This document shows positions 48,361 to 57,128 of a DNA stretch of 64,000 nt, piece by piece. Every line of letters begins with the position of its first letter. The stretch's first letter is position 1. Under the pieces are notes generated by a model. That model was not told where the DNA came from. It searched no databases and saw nothing but the letters and a program-made list of their open reading frames with translations. The position numbers and the translations under genes were made by a program. The stretch spans positions 1 through 64,000 of the forward strand of contig JAHLLM010000020.1 in the NCBI GenBank assembly GCA_020444175.1, read 5' to 3'. This DNA comes from Desulfobulbaceae bacterium. GTDB lineage: Bacteria > Desulfobacterota > Desulfobulbia > Desulfobulbales > SURF-16.

Positions 48361-48994
48361 AAAAGGTCCCTTCCTCTTGCCGTGGATCAGTTCCGCTTTG
48401 TAGCCCGATTTAGCTCTATAACTTGTCATGAACGCCTTTCACTTACCAGATAGGTCTTTTGAAGATAATCAGCAATACAACGCAAAGTGGCAAGGCTTAC
48501 CAGTTTTTTGAAACCACATCTTTCAGCATCCGATTATCAAGTGTTAATTCAGCAACTATTTTTTTGAGCTCAGTATTTTTTTTCAATTGAGCGTAAACGT
48601 TTGGCATCTGAGACTTCCATGCCCCCATATCTGTTTCGACAAGGATAAATGAATGATAAATGATAAGAAATCGCTTTTTAAGCGGATGGGGCGAGAGAGA
48701 AAAACCACCTTTCACCCCCTGCTTGCCGCTCAAAAAACGCGCCCAAAATCCCAAAATAGAGGTTGACGATATAGGGTTCCTGAACCATTTTTAACTCGAG
48801 CCGGCTACCTATCACTACAAAATCGAACATTCACCCATAATCCCTGAAAATCCTATCAAAACCATTACTGTCTTTCGCAAAAGGTGTCAACCTTTTGGTA
48901 CATTTGCCGATGTCAGGCCAACTTAGGAATGGTGTAAACTTTTTAACAGTTGACGGAAATATGGCCGCACTTCCCCTGTTTGGCGTCCTATGGA
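48361..48994. other. Intergenic region with insertion-sequence debris
   Basis: About 630 bp. It includes the IS3-type fragment at 48497-48607 (minus strand). Otherwise no gene. Probably a degraded mobile-element landing area, as the next genes are a broken IS91-like transposase. Confidence 0.6.
48497..48607 (-). pseudogene. IS3-family transposase OrfA remnant (C-terminal end)
   Basis: The last 36 codons read MPNVYAQLKKNTELKKIVAELTLDNRMLKDVVSKNW, matching the C-terminal leucine-zipper-like end of IS3 orfA (LKxLVAELTLDNxMLKxVLxKK). No orfB or upstream orfA part remains. Confidence 0.72.
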
Positions 48995-50321
48995 CTAATT
49001 GACCGTAATATAAGGCTCTTCATAAACCGGCCAGCCGTCATCAAAAGGTTCGTGTTCCTGCTCTTTAATTTCCACAATTACCTCTGCAAGCGGACTCGCC
49101 TTGTTTGGAGGCCCTCTCTTCGTTTCCCGCCAGAGATCAAGGTGCTTCAGGATCTTTCTGACGACCGGCTTCTCGGTTATGAAACTGATGATCTTCATCT
49201 CCCCATGGCACTTTGGGCACTCCAAGGGGTCTACTTCCCATATTTTCTTAATGCATTCTCGCCACTTCGGCGATGGAATACGCCGGGGTTTATAATTGGA
49301 GACATCAAGAACCGTTATTTCATCGGGAGCCTCCTTCTCTGTCGATAAAGCCTTTTAAATTCCTGGGCAGTGTAGATGGAAAAATTTTTCTTTCCTCCCT
49401 TTATCTTGCGATGGGTCATCTCGGAGTCTGCGCTTACCTCGATTTATATATCACCATCCCGGTGCTGCTGGTATATGTGATTTTCCCAGACGAAAACGGA
49501 CTCCGGAGGATATACTGAGCCACCGCAGTCTGCCCCTTCCGGTCATCTTTGGCAATGCGCACGCTATTGTCAACACTGAATCCGGATGTGAACCGCCATT
49601 TCATAATCATCGCTATAAAAGCATCATCTATCAGACCTTCCTTTTGAAGCATTTTCAGCACTTCCGCCCGGAAGAGTTCAACCAGCGGCCTTATGGAGAT
49701 CTTTGGCATGACATGAAAGACGCCGTTTGGCAGAAAGAGCCCATCAGCTGTTATCGAATGTATATGAGGATGCCATCTGGCATAATCCCCAAATGTCTGG
49801 ATGGTCATGACTGAACCAAGTACTCCGTCCTCAAGTCCAAGGGCAATGCGAAAAAAGGACAGTAAACTTTTTTGAGCACAGATGCATAATTTTGACAGCA
49901 GTTTACGGTTGTAGAGGAAAAATTTACGCAGGATTATCGGGATTGAAAAGACATATTGACGATGCGGCACGGGATAGAGGATATTTTCCCGAAGCAGTTC
50001 ACCAAACTGCACGACCTTCTTGGCATGGCATGTAGGACAGAACCAGCGACCGCGACAGGAGAATGCAAGAAGAAATTCATGATGGCATTCTGGACAGCGC
50101 ACTCTGGCGAAACCTTGCTTCAGATCGCCGCATTTCAGATAATCATTGACGACATCCGTTATGACTGGTCTGTAAAAGCCATACTCTTTGGAAAATTTTC
50201 GGTCATATTCCTGAACAAATCCGGCAAAATGTTCACTCAAAAGTTTCCATAAGGAAGAATCTTCCGGTGTCCTCGGATGATAGTGTTCCGCCTGTGATGC
50301 CCATTTCTCCGCATGTTCCAT
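48995..50321 (-). pseudogene. Broken IS91-like (Y2 HUH) transposase
   Basis: The 5' part (50321 down to 49434) starts MEHAEKWASQAEHYHPRTPEDSS, has the Zn-binding N-terminal domain (RCPECHHEF, CRGRWFCPTCHAKK) and the HUH motif HPHIHSITADGLF, and ends at ITYTSSTGMVIYKSR. Continuation is found in other frames: MTHRKIKGGKKNFSIYTAQEF, then EITVLDVSNYKPRRIPSPKWRECIKK and finally ECPKCHGEMKIISFITEKPVVRKIL to 48995. At least two frame changes. The first lesion coincides with a shortened mini-repeat at 49421-49438. Confidence 0.85.
49421..49438 (-). repeat. Mini-repeat, shortened copy e inside the IS91 pseudogene
   Basis: TCGGAGTCTGCGCTTACC on the plus strand equals the 25-bp repeat minus 7 central bases. 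It interrupts the transposase right after IYKSR, where family members continue with MTHGK-like sequence. Confidence 0.72.
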
Positions 50322-50462
50322 GCAAGAGATTCATGGCATAAATCGTGCCTGACTTCAGGTTTACGTCAACCAGCTTATAATACAAGAAATTTGCGACAGA
50401 GCGGGTGGATCTTGAATCATACAGCATAAAAAATTTTTCAGGATTTGTGATTGAAAAAACCG

Positions 50463-50491
50463 TTGCGTTACCTATATGGTAACATTATAGT
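50463..50491 (+). promoter_or_regulatory. HigBA promoter with palindromic operator
   Basis: TTGCGT (50463-50468) and TATAGT (50486-50491) with 17-bp spacing. GTTACCTATATGGTAAC (50467-50483) is a perfect palindrome between them. Transcription from this -10 would start at about 50498, the toxin ATG itself. Confidence 0.68.
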
Positions 50492-50497
50492 GTTGGT

Positions 50498-50800
50498 ATG
50501 AGGATAATCGCAAAAAGCCGATTGCGGCAATACTGGGAAAAAGCAGGTAATGAAAAATCACAGCCATACTTGAATGAATGGTATCATTTTTGGGTAAAGC
50601 AGAACTGGTCAAGTCCGCAGGATGTAAAAGACACTTTCAGACATGCTTCTTTTGTAGGGAACCATCGAGTAGTTTTTAATGTAAAAGGAAATGATTACCG
50701 TATTGTCTGTGCTATGGATTACCCCAGACAGGCAATGTATATTAAATTTGTAGGCACCCACAAGGAATATGATTCGATAGAGGTTAAGGAGGTGCACTGA
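50498..50800 (+). CDS. higB: HigB-type toxin (RelE superfamily mRNA interferase)
   Basis: 100 residues. HigB signature: MRIIAKSRLRQYWEK, WYHFWVKQNWSSPQDVKDTFRHASFVGNHRVVFNVKGNDYRIVCAMDY, and IKFVGTHKEYDSI. The C-terminal H-K-E-Y motif is typical. It cleaves mRNA at the ribosome in known HigB proteins. The antitoxin gene follows after 2 bp (HigBA order: toxin first). AAGGAGG for the antitoxin lies within its end. Confidence 0.93.
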   Translation: MRIIAKSRLRQYWEKAGNEKSQPYLNEWYHFWVKQNWSSPQDVKDTFRHASFVGNHRVVFNVKGNDYRIVCAMDYPRQAMYIKFVGTHKEYDSIEVKEVH

Positions 50801-50802
50801 TT

Positions 50803-51165
50803 ATGATTAAACCAATTCGAGACGAGAAGACATATAATCAAACTCTTAAAAGAATTGAAAAACTGTGGGGTGCGGAAATCGGGACGCCTGATGGTGATGA
50901 ACTGGATGTACTCCTGACACTCGTGGAGGTTTACGAGGAAAAACATTACCCCATGCCCCCATCCGACCCGGTGGAAGCCATACTTTTCTGCATGGACCAA
51001 AAGGGTTTGTCGCGGAAAGACCTTGAAACATTTCTTGGACCAAAGAGCAGAGTCAGTGATGTTCTCAACCGGAAACGATCACTTTCAATGAAACAAATTG
51101 TTAATCTGCATCGTGGCATGGGGATTCCATATGAAAGTTTGATTGATGCGAGCCAAGTTAGTTGA
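50803..51165 (+). CDS. higA: HigA-type antitoxin with HTH domain
   Basis: 120 residues: MIKPIRDEKTYNQTLKRIEKLWG at the N-terminus; HTH_XRE-like GLSRKDLETFLGPKSRVSDVLNRKRSLSMKQIVNLHRGMGIPYESLI, a DNA-binding fold. It neutralises HigB and represses the operon at the palindrome upstream. ATG 50803 is 9 bp after AAGGAGG. Confidence 0.93.
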   Translation: MIKPIRDEKTYNQTLKRIEKLWGAEIGTPDGDELDVLLTLVEVYEEKHYPMPPSDPVEAILFCMDQKGLSRKDLETFLGPKSRVSDVLNRKRSLSMKQIVNLHRGMGIPYESLIDASQVS

Positions 51166-51312
51166 GGTGAAGATTATTGAATCCGGGTTGTTCAAAAATA
51201 GTGCACCCAAAAATGTCCTGAAGTAAGAAATGAATGCAAGATTATTCTCTAGTCTGATGCAGAACTTGATCTTGCCATTGCGAAGTTATCAGCGGTGACA
51301 AACTGCCCACGA

Positions 51313-51330
51313 TTGACATGTTCTGCGACA
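51313..51330 (+). repeat. 18-bp direct repeat, left copy
   Basis: TTGACATGTTCTGCGACA; an identical copy is at 52012-52029. The two bracket the addiction-module pair below. Confidence 0.75.
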
Positions 51331-51457
51331 GGAATAAATATCAGTAATTTCGAAGATGTAGCTAGGTTTTTTGAGGATATAAAAAATATTGTGTGCAGGT
51401 TTCCAGTTGTAAGATAGAATATAAATATTACATTCATCCAGTAGTAGGAGGAAAAAA

Positions 51458-51685
51458 ATGGAACCAGCAAAAATTGCTCAAGAGATCAGCAAATTAACTT
51501 TGCCACAAAAATTACTTCTGGCTCAAGACATTTGGGATTCAATCAGTCGAGAAAGCGGCAAGTTGACGATGCCTGAATGGCAAAAAAATGAACTTGAAGA
51601 AAGGTACGAACCGTATAAACAGGGGAAAATGAAACTGCACGACTGGCAGGATGTTCATAGCGAATTGCGACAAAGATATAAATGA
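51458..51685 (+). CDS. Addiction-module antitoxin component (TIGR02574-like)
   Basis: 75 residues: MEPAKIAQEISKLTLPQKLLLAQDIWDSIS and PEWQKNELEERYEPYKQGKMKLHDWQDV match the RelB-like addiction-module component family. The start follows AGGAGG closely. It overlaps the toxin start (ATGA). As the toxin is interrupted, the antitoxin is now probably an orphan. Confidence 0.88.
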   Translation: MEPAKIAQEISKLTLPQKLLLAQDIWDSISRESGKLTMPEWQKNELEERYEPYKQGKMKLHDWQDVHSELRQRYK

Positions 51686-51963
51686 AACTTCGCTACACAG
51701 ACAGAGCCAGGCTTGATCTTGAAATTGCCTTTACATGGTATGAAAATCAGTGACGTGGATTAGGGTTTGAATTTCTTGACTGTCTGGAAGCCGCACTTGA
51801 TACTGTCATGCAGATGCCCAGATTGTATGCAATGCATCATGAAAATTTCAGGCGGGTCCTAACACGCCGCTTTCCTTTCTCAATTTTTTACACGATTGAA
51901 AAAAAGGAAATAGTTGTACACGCTATTTTCGATAACAGGCAAGATCCAGCACAATTACCCTGA
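51682..51963 (+). pseudogene. RelE/ParE-type toxin with an in-frame TGA (nonsense mutant)
   Basis: The reading frame from ATG 51682 to stop 51961 is intact except for TGA at 51751-51753 (codon 24). It reads MKLRYTDRARLDLEIAFTWYENQ, stop, RGLGFEFLDCLEAALDTVMQMP, ending in VLTRRFPFSIFYTIEKKEIVVHAIFDNRQDP, a typical RelE/ParE C-terminus. A single C-to-T change (CGA to TGA) would explain it. No frameshift is seen. Confidence 0.9.
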
Positions 51964-52011
51964 GTTCAGATTGCCAAATCCAAGCACGCAACCATTGAGA
52001 CTATTCGAAAT

Positions 52012-52029
52012 TTGACATGTTCTGCGACA
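52012..52029 (+). repeat. 18-bp direct repeat, right copy
   Basis: TTGACATGTTCTGCGACA, identical to 51313-51330; 699 bp between starts. It may mark the boundaries of an inserted toxin-antitoxin segment. Confidence 0.75.
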
Positions 52030-52203
52030 ACCTCGGATTTGAATATGGCTGGTAATTTTTGAAAATTGCCTGCCACTTTTATTTGATCTACCATTGGCCA
52101 ATCTCAACCGGAAGAATGCCTTCCTAAACTTAATAGACTGTATATGTCCGGTAGACAATCTATGGACTGCCTCATAAAAAATCAGGAGCCAGTTTGTCCA
52201 AAG

Positions 52204-52998
52204 TCAAGGTTGTAACTCCTTGTTGCCTTCAGAAGGAGAGAGAGATAGCTTGATGGGTGACTCATTCGCCCCAAGTTTCTTTTTAAAATTAATTTCCGCC
52301 TCAGAGGCCCGGACGTAGATAGGCACGGCACTTGCCGTATCGAGAAAGTTTTTTTCCTCCCAGAGGGAAAGAGCCAAAAAGCCTATGCTTGCAGCCCGGG
52401 CAAAGTAAAGTTGGGGCGGGGCAAACAGGGCTTTTTCCCCTAGTTTTTCTTTGAGAAGATTTTCATATATCTCTGTTCCGTCACCCACAAAAAGCGTGGG
52501 CTCATCTATCTGCTCGCAGAGTTTTTCCGGTGCTGTAACCAGGTAATTGCTTTCACGGTTGATTTCTCCTCTTGAATCGGCACGAAAGAGAGCGGTGTAG
52601 ACCTCTTTTTTTCTGGCATCAAGAATGGGGCAGATTGGCATGGTAACAAAGCCGAACTGACTGGCAAGGGCATCCAGGCTCGAAACTCCGATCAGTGGAG
52701 TCCCGGTTGCCATGGCAAGGCCTTTTACCGTACTTAAGCCGATGCGTAGTCCGGTAAAACTTCCCGGGCCGAGACTGATGGCGATGGCGTCAAGTTGTTC
52801 CCATTTTATTTCACTCTCTGCCATAACCTGTTCAATTGAACCAAGCAGTCTTTTGGAGTGGGTCAGTCTGGAAAAGAGACTCTGTTCGGCAATACACTGT
52901 GTGCCGCTGACAACGGCAATGCTGCCGCACATGCCGGAGTTCTCAACGGCAAGAATGAGCGGCGGTTTGGGTGGAATGTCTTTCTTGGTAAGGGCCAT
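52204..52998 (-). CDS. tsaB: tRNA threonylcarbamoyladenosine biosynthesis protein TsaB
   Basis: 264 residues from MALTKKDIPPKPP. It has the ASKHA-like core ILAVENSGMCGSIAVV, and LDAIAISLGPGSFTGLRIGLSTVKGLAMATGTPLIGVSSLDALA, the TsaB hallmark. It works with TsaD and TsaE to make t6A37 in ANN-decoding tRNAs. The start is ATG 52998, not the TTG at 53004. Last gene of the minus-strand block that begins at rpsB; it lies 41 bp after rseP. Confidence 0.95.
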   Translation of the reverse strand: MALTKKDIPPKPPLILAVENSGMCGSIAVVSGTQCIAEQSLFSRLTHSKRLLGSIEQVMAESEIKWEQLDAIAISLGPGSFTGLRIGLSTVKGLAMATGTPLIGVSSLDALASQFGFVTMPICPILDARKKEVYTALFRADSRGEINRESNYLVTAPEKLCEQIDEPTLFVGDGTEIYENLLKEKLGEKALFAPPQLYFARAASIGFLALSLWEEKNFLDTASAVPIYVRASEAEINFKKKLGANESPIKLSLSPSEGNKELQP

Positions 52999-53039
52999 TA
53001 TCAATTATCCATTGTTACGTATCAATTCTTGCAAAGCCC

Positions 53040-54116
53040 TTACCCTTTGCTGAATATTCTGAGGATGTCATTGTAAAATACAAATATCATGAGACTGCCC
53101 AGGAGGAGGATACCGAGTTGCTGCAGCTTTATCATGGTCTGCTCTTCAAGGGGTTTGCGCCTGATAGCCTCGATGGTGTAAAGGGCAAGATGGCCTCCGT
53201 CCAGTATGGGGATTGGAAAGAGATTGAGAATCCCGAGGTTGACGCTGAGGAGGCCGACAAAATAAGCAAGATTTATCCATCCTGCCTCCATTTGCTGCCC
53301 CGCCATCTGGGCGATAAGGATCGGACCGCCCAGTTCTGAGGCAGGAACCACCTGCTGGATGATTTTGACAATGCCCATGACGGTGAGATAGATAAAGGTC
53401 CATGTTTGATTGATACCGGCAACAAATGCTGCAGGAAGTGATGCGTCTTCATAGATAACTTCAGTGCTGCGGGAAATGCCCAGCATGTATCTTTCGTCAA
53501 CAGCCTCTCCAAAAAGGTTTTTCACATCCTGTTTCTCAGGTTTGCCGGTCAGAACCAACTCTTCCCCGTCCCGGGCAATTGACATGACAACCTCTTCGCC
53601 CCCAGAGTTGCGTATCAGTCTGGAAACATCGTTCCAGTCCTTTGTTTCTTCGCCGTTAATGGTCAAAATGATGTCGCCGGCTTTCATTCCCGCGGCTTCT
53701 GCGGGAGAGTTCTGGGTGACAGCACCAATTTCCGTACCTGCTTTAGGAGTCGGAAGACCTGCTATTGAAAAGATGAAAAAGAAGACCAGAATAGCAAAGA
53801 AGAGGTTAAATGCCGGACCGGCCAGGACAATGAGAAAACGTTTCCAGATCGGTTTGTGGGCAAAGGAGTAGGGGATTTCTTTGTCGTCTACCTCCTCTTC
53901 TATACTTTCGCCGTACATTTTCACGTAGCCTCCCAAGGGAAAGGCACTGATCAGATATTCCGTTTCACCGTAGGTTCTGCTGAACATTTTTGGTCCGAAA
54001 CCAAGTGAGAACTTGAGTACCCTGACTCCAAAAAGCTTGGCAAAGAGAAAGTGGCCAAACTCATGAACAAAGATGAGGAGGCCGAGAACAATGATGAATG
54101 AGAGAATGGAATGCAT
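53040..54116 (-). CDS. rseP: Site-2 zinc metalloprotease RseP
   Basis: 358 residues. Active site HEFGH near the N-terminus (LLIFVHEFGHFLFAK), PDZ domain in the middle (AGMKAGDIILTINGEETKDWNDV), and second ligand segment NLFPIPILDGGHL. Three to four TM helices. It performs regulated intramembrane proteolysis of anti-sigma factors (sigma-E-type response). It lies between dxr and tsaB, a conserved order. Confidence 0.96.
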   Translation of the reverse strand: MHSILSFIIVLGLLIFVHEFGHFLFAKLFGVRVLKFSLGFGPKMFSRTYGETEYLISAFPLGGYVKMYGESIEEEVDDKEIPYSFAHKPIWKRFLIVLAGPAFNLFFAILVFFFIFSIAGLPTPKAGTEIGAVTQNSPAEAAGMKAGDIILTINGEETKDWNDVSRLIRNSGGEEVVMSIARDGEELVLTGKPEKQDVKNLFGEAVDERYMLGISRSTEVIYEDASLPAAFVAGINQTWTFIYLTVMGIVKIIQQVVPASELGGPILIAQMAGQQMEAGWINLAYFVGLLSVNLGILNLFPIPILDGGHLALYTIEAIRRKPLEEQTMIKLQQLGILLLGSLMIFVFYNDILRIFSKG

Positions 54117-54128
54117 GTTTTTTTATAA

Positions 54129-54250
54129 AGAAGTTGTCGAAGTTATGGAAGTTAAAGAAGTGAAAGAATGTAAAGAAGTGAGAGGAGTGGACGAATAAAA
54201 AACAAGGGGAAGACATCATTCTCTAACTTCATTGACTTCTCTTACTTCTG
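54129..54250. repeat. Purine-rich/pyrimidine-rich inverted region between rseP and dxr
   Basis: The left half is a run of GAAGTTAAAGAAGTGAAAGA-like words and the right half (CTCTAACTTCATTGACTTCT) is the complement type, so the RNA could form a long imperfect hairpin. A similar word series is at 29804-29868. It could be a processing or attenuation site within the operon. Confidence 0.5.
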
Positions 54251-55486
54251 TAAATTCCGTGTATTAACTCTTTCAGGCAGTTCAGGGGTGTCAATTTCCT
54301 GTCCTGTCATTTGTTTAAATTTTATGTGCAGCGCTTCAACGATTGATTCCGCCTGCATTCGTGCAGCAAGATCGGCATCAAGAACAGTACTTATATCCTT
54401 GATGCTCTTTTGAGGCAAACGGTTCAATGTTTCTGCGACAACCAGAGAAATTTCCGGAAACCTGATTTTCCTATTCAGGAATGCCTGGACTGCGATTTCA
54501 TTTGAAGCATTGAGAATTGCAGGAAATGTTCCTCCCTTCTTACATGCCTGGTAAGCAAGTTTCAAGGCCGGAAACCTGTTGAAATCAGGGGGGAAAAAAT
54601 TAAGGTCCATGCATTGGGCAAGATTCAGCCTCGAAAGGCCGGTTTTTAATCTTTCCGGCCAGGAGAGAGCATAGGTGATGGGGATACGCATATCCGGTAT
54701 CCCCATCTGGGCAATGACAGAGCCGTCAATATATTCAACAAGGGAGTGCACGATGCTTTGCGGGTGCACGAGTACTTCAATGTTTTCAACATCAATGTCA
54801 AAGAGCCAGCGCGCCTCAATCACCTCCAGACCTTTATTCATCAGAGTGGCTGAGTCAATGGAAATTTTATTTCCCATATCCCAGTTCGGATGATTGAGCG
54901 CCTCTTCCGGTGTGACGTCCCACAGGTTCCTTTCATCCTTTTCCCTGAAAGGTCCGCCTGAAGCAGTGAGAATTATTTTGTGCACGTCTTCTTTTCTGCC
55001 TGCGGCAAGGGCCTGGAAGATAGCGTTATGTTCACTGTCGATGGGCAGCAGTTCAACCTTGTTGCGACGTGCCTCCCGCATGACGAGGTCTCCGGCCATG
55101 ACAAGGGTTTCCTTATTGGCCAGGGCAATATTTTTACCGGCCTGGATGGCGGCCAGGGTCGGCATGAGACCCGCTCCTCCAACTATGGAAGAAACCACCG
55201 TGTCTGCCTGGGGCAGAGTTGCAACCCGAATATTCCCTTCCTGGCCCCAGAGAATTTTTTCATTCCAGCCGGCTGGCAGCATTCCAATAAGTTCAGCGGC
55301 CAGTTCTCGGGTGGCAACGGAGACAAGCTGGGGATGAAACGCCTCGATCTGATCACGCAGAAGTTGAATGTTCTTGCCGGCCGCCAGACCGACGATGTGA
55401 AAACGTCCTGGAAACTGGCGCACTACCTTTGTGACATTTCTGCCGATTGAACCTGTTGAGCCAAGTAGAGAGATATTTTTTTGCAT
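54242..55486 (-). CDS. dxr: 1-deoxy-D-xylulose 5-phosphate reductoisomerase
   Basis: 414 residues. NADPH site ISLLGSTGSIGRNV; catalytic motifs ALANKETLVMAGDLV, LLPIDSEHNAIFQAL, TASGGPFRE, NWDMGNKISIDSATLMNKGLEVIEARWLFD and VHPQSIVHSLVEYIDGSVIAQMG. First committed enzyme of the MEP isoprenoid pathway. It begins 7 bp after the cdsA stop. Confidence 0.98.
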   Translation of the reverse strand: MQKNISLLGSTGSIGRNVTKVVRQFPGRFHIVGLAAGKNIQLLRDQIEAFHPQLVSVATRELAAELIGMLPAGWNEKILWGQEGNIRVATLPQADTVVSSIVGGAGLMPTLAAIQAGKNIALANKETLVMAGDLVMREARRNKVELLPIDSEHNAIFQALAAGRKEDVHKIILTASGGPFREKDERNLWDVTPEEALNHPNWDMGNKISIDSATLMNKGLEVIEARWLFDIDVENIEVLVHPQSIVHSLVEYIDGSVIAQMGIPDMRIPITYALSWPERLKTGLSRLNLAQCMDLNFFPPDFNRFPALKLAYQACKKGGTFPAILNASNEIAVQAFLNRKIRFPEISLVVAETLNRLPQKSIKDISTVLDADLAARMQAESIVEALHIKFKQMTGQEIDTPELPERVNTRNLQK

Positions 55487-55492
55487 GTCCTG

Positions 55493-56290
55493 TTATCCCA
55501 GCAGATTAAAAATAACCATGAAATATAAGAGTGGCGCCGTGAGCAGGAGGGAATCAACCCGGTCAAGAATGCCTCCGTGACCTGGCAGAATGGATCCTGA
55601 ATCCTTGGCGCCCATGCTCCTTTTCAAAAGAGACTCAACAAGATCACCGATAACTCCGAGTGCTGATAGGAGCACGGCGGTTCCAGCAAGAAGAGGGACG
55701 TTCGGGCCATCCAGAAAAATAAATGCAACAAGAAGAGCGCACGCACTGCCGCAGAACAGACCTCCTATAAATCCTTCTCTTGTTTTGCCTGGGCTTATTG
55801 AGGGACAGAGTTTTTTCCTGCCCAGTGATTTACCGAAAAAATAAGCACCGGTATCTGAAGCAGCAGTAATGGTGGTAAGGAATAAAAGCCAGAATACTCC
55901 CTGGGGCAATGCCATGAAAAGGACAAGAAAGGCCGGGAAGAAACCAAGATAAATTGAACCAAAACTTGCCTTCAAAAGAAGATCAAAAGGATTCTTCAGA
56001 ATTGATGCAGAAAAAACAACAAGACAGGCATTGACAAGAAGGGAGAGGACGAGCAGGGCATATATCACGTCCGGCGCCTTGAAGTATGAGGCAAGAAGAG
56101 GGGCCAGGGCTGAAGCAATGAACATGAAGCGAAGTTGTTTTCCCTCTTTGTCCAGGCAGATTGTAAAATATTCATGCAGACCCAACAGACTGATTATGGA
56201 AACCGCCAGCCAGAAAAGGAGAAACGACTGTGAATAGAGGAGGGAAAGCCAGCCGGCAATGACAAGCAGTCCTGTTATAAAGCGTTTCAT
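55493..56290 (-). CDS. cdsA: Phosphatidate cytidylyltransferase
   Basis: 265 residues with seven to eight TM helices and the CdsA signature SISPGKTREGFIGGLF and the C-terminal LVESLLKRSMGAKDSGSILPGHGGILDRVDSLL. It makes CDP-diacylglycerol for phospholipid synthesis. AGGA before ATG. Confidence 0.97.
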   Translation of the reverse strand: MKRFITGLLVIAGWLSLLYSQSFLLFWLAVSIISLLGLHEYFTICLDKEGKQLRFMFIASALAPLLASYFKAPDVIYALLVLSLLVNACLVVFSASILKNPFDLLLKASFGSIYLGFFPAFLVLFMALPQGVFWLLFLTTITAASDTGAYFFGKSLGRKKLCPSISPGKTREGFIGGLFCGSACALLVAFIFLDGPNVPLLAGTAVLLSALGVIGDLVESLLKRSMGAKDSGSILPGHGGILDRVDSLLLTAPLLYFMVIFNLLG

Positions 56291-56355
56291 GTTTTCCTGA
56301 TCTCTTTTCTGAAAAACGGCATGATTTTTTAAGAACTTTCTATCCGCTTGAAAGA

Positions 56356-57120
56356 TTATCCCGTGGCAGGAAGATTTCCTTTGGACACCTGATCTCCTGT
56401 TTTACCAAAACGCCGTTGTCTTTGCTGGAAATCTGCAATGATAGACTTCAGGTTATCCGGAGTGAAATCAGGCCATTTCGTCTCTGTGATAAAAATTTCA
56501 GCATAAGAAGCCTGCCAGAGCAGAAAGTTACTTAAACGGAATTCGCCTCCTGTCCGTATGAGAATGTCAGGGTCCGGGAGTCCTGCGGAATAAAGATGAT
56601 CTGCAAACACCTCATCGGTTATATCTTCAGGGGCTAATTTTTTTTCCAGACATAAGCGGGCTATTTTACGTGTTGCCCTGACGATTTCGTCCCGTCCTCC
56701 ATAGCTCAAGGCCAGATTGAGAACAAGTCCGGTGTGTGACGCTGTTCTTTCCATCGAATTGTGCAGGGTTTCCTGCACTTCCCGGGGTAAATTTTCTTTT
56801 CTGCCCATGCATCGCAACTGAATATTGTTTTTCAGCATTTCGGAAAGTTCGCTTTCAAGATAATTTTTTAAAAGCGACATGAGGCCGGAAACCTCTTTGG
56901 GGGGCCTTTTCCAGTTTTCCGAGGAAAAGGCATACAGGGTGAGAACTTCAATGCCAAGATCACTGGCTGCTCTGACTATGTTCTGGACAGTTTTGACCCC
57001 GGCTTTGTGGCCCAGAAGACGCATTAAACCTCGCCTCTGAGCCCAACGGCCATTCCCGTCCATGATAATTGCCACATGCCGGGGGAGTTTTGTACTGTCA
57101 AGTTCCAAGGGAGATGCCAC
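56356..57120 (-). CDS. uppS: Isoprenyl (undecaprenyl) diphosphate synthase
   Basis: 254 residues from a GTG start (MASPLELDSTKLPRHVAIIMDG). Motifs HVAIIMDGNGRWAQ, RGLMRLLGHKAG, LTLYAFSSENWKRP, LNLALSYGGRDEI and DILIRTGGEFRLSNFLLWQASYAEIFITETKWPDF. It elongates FPP to the C55 carrier lipid used for peptidoglycan and LPS. The GTG start, 8 bp after the frr stop, lacks a clear Shine-Dalgarno. Confidence 0.97.
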   Translation of the reverse strand: MASPLELDSTKLPRHVAIIMDGNGRWAQRRGLMRLLGHKAGVKTVQNIVRAASDLGIEVLTLYAFSSENWKRPPKEVSGLMSLLKNYLESELSEMLKNNIQLRCMGRKENLPREVQETLHNSMERTASHTGLVLNLALSYGGRDEIVRATRKIARLCLEKKLAPEDITDEVFADHLYSAGLPDPDILIRTGGEFRLSNFLLWQASYAEIFITETKWPDFTPDNLKSIIADFQQRQRRFGKTGDQVSKGNLPATG

Positions 57121-57128
57121 CAGGGGGA

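Noticed and set aside
51751-51753. TGA as a selenocysteine codon in the toxin
   Set aside because: The family has no cysteine at this position, and a C-to-T change from CGA explains it; no obvious SECIS hairpin directly downstream.
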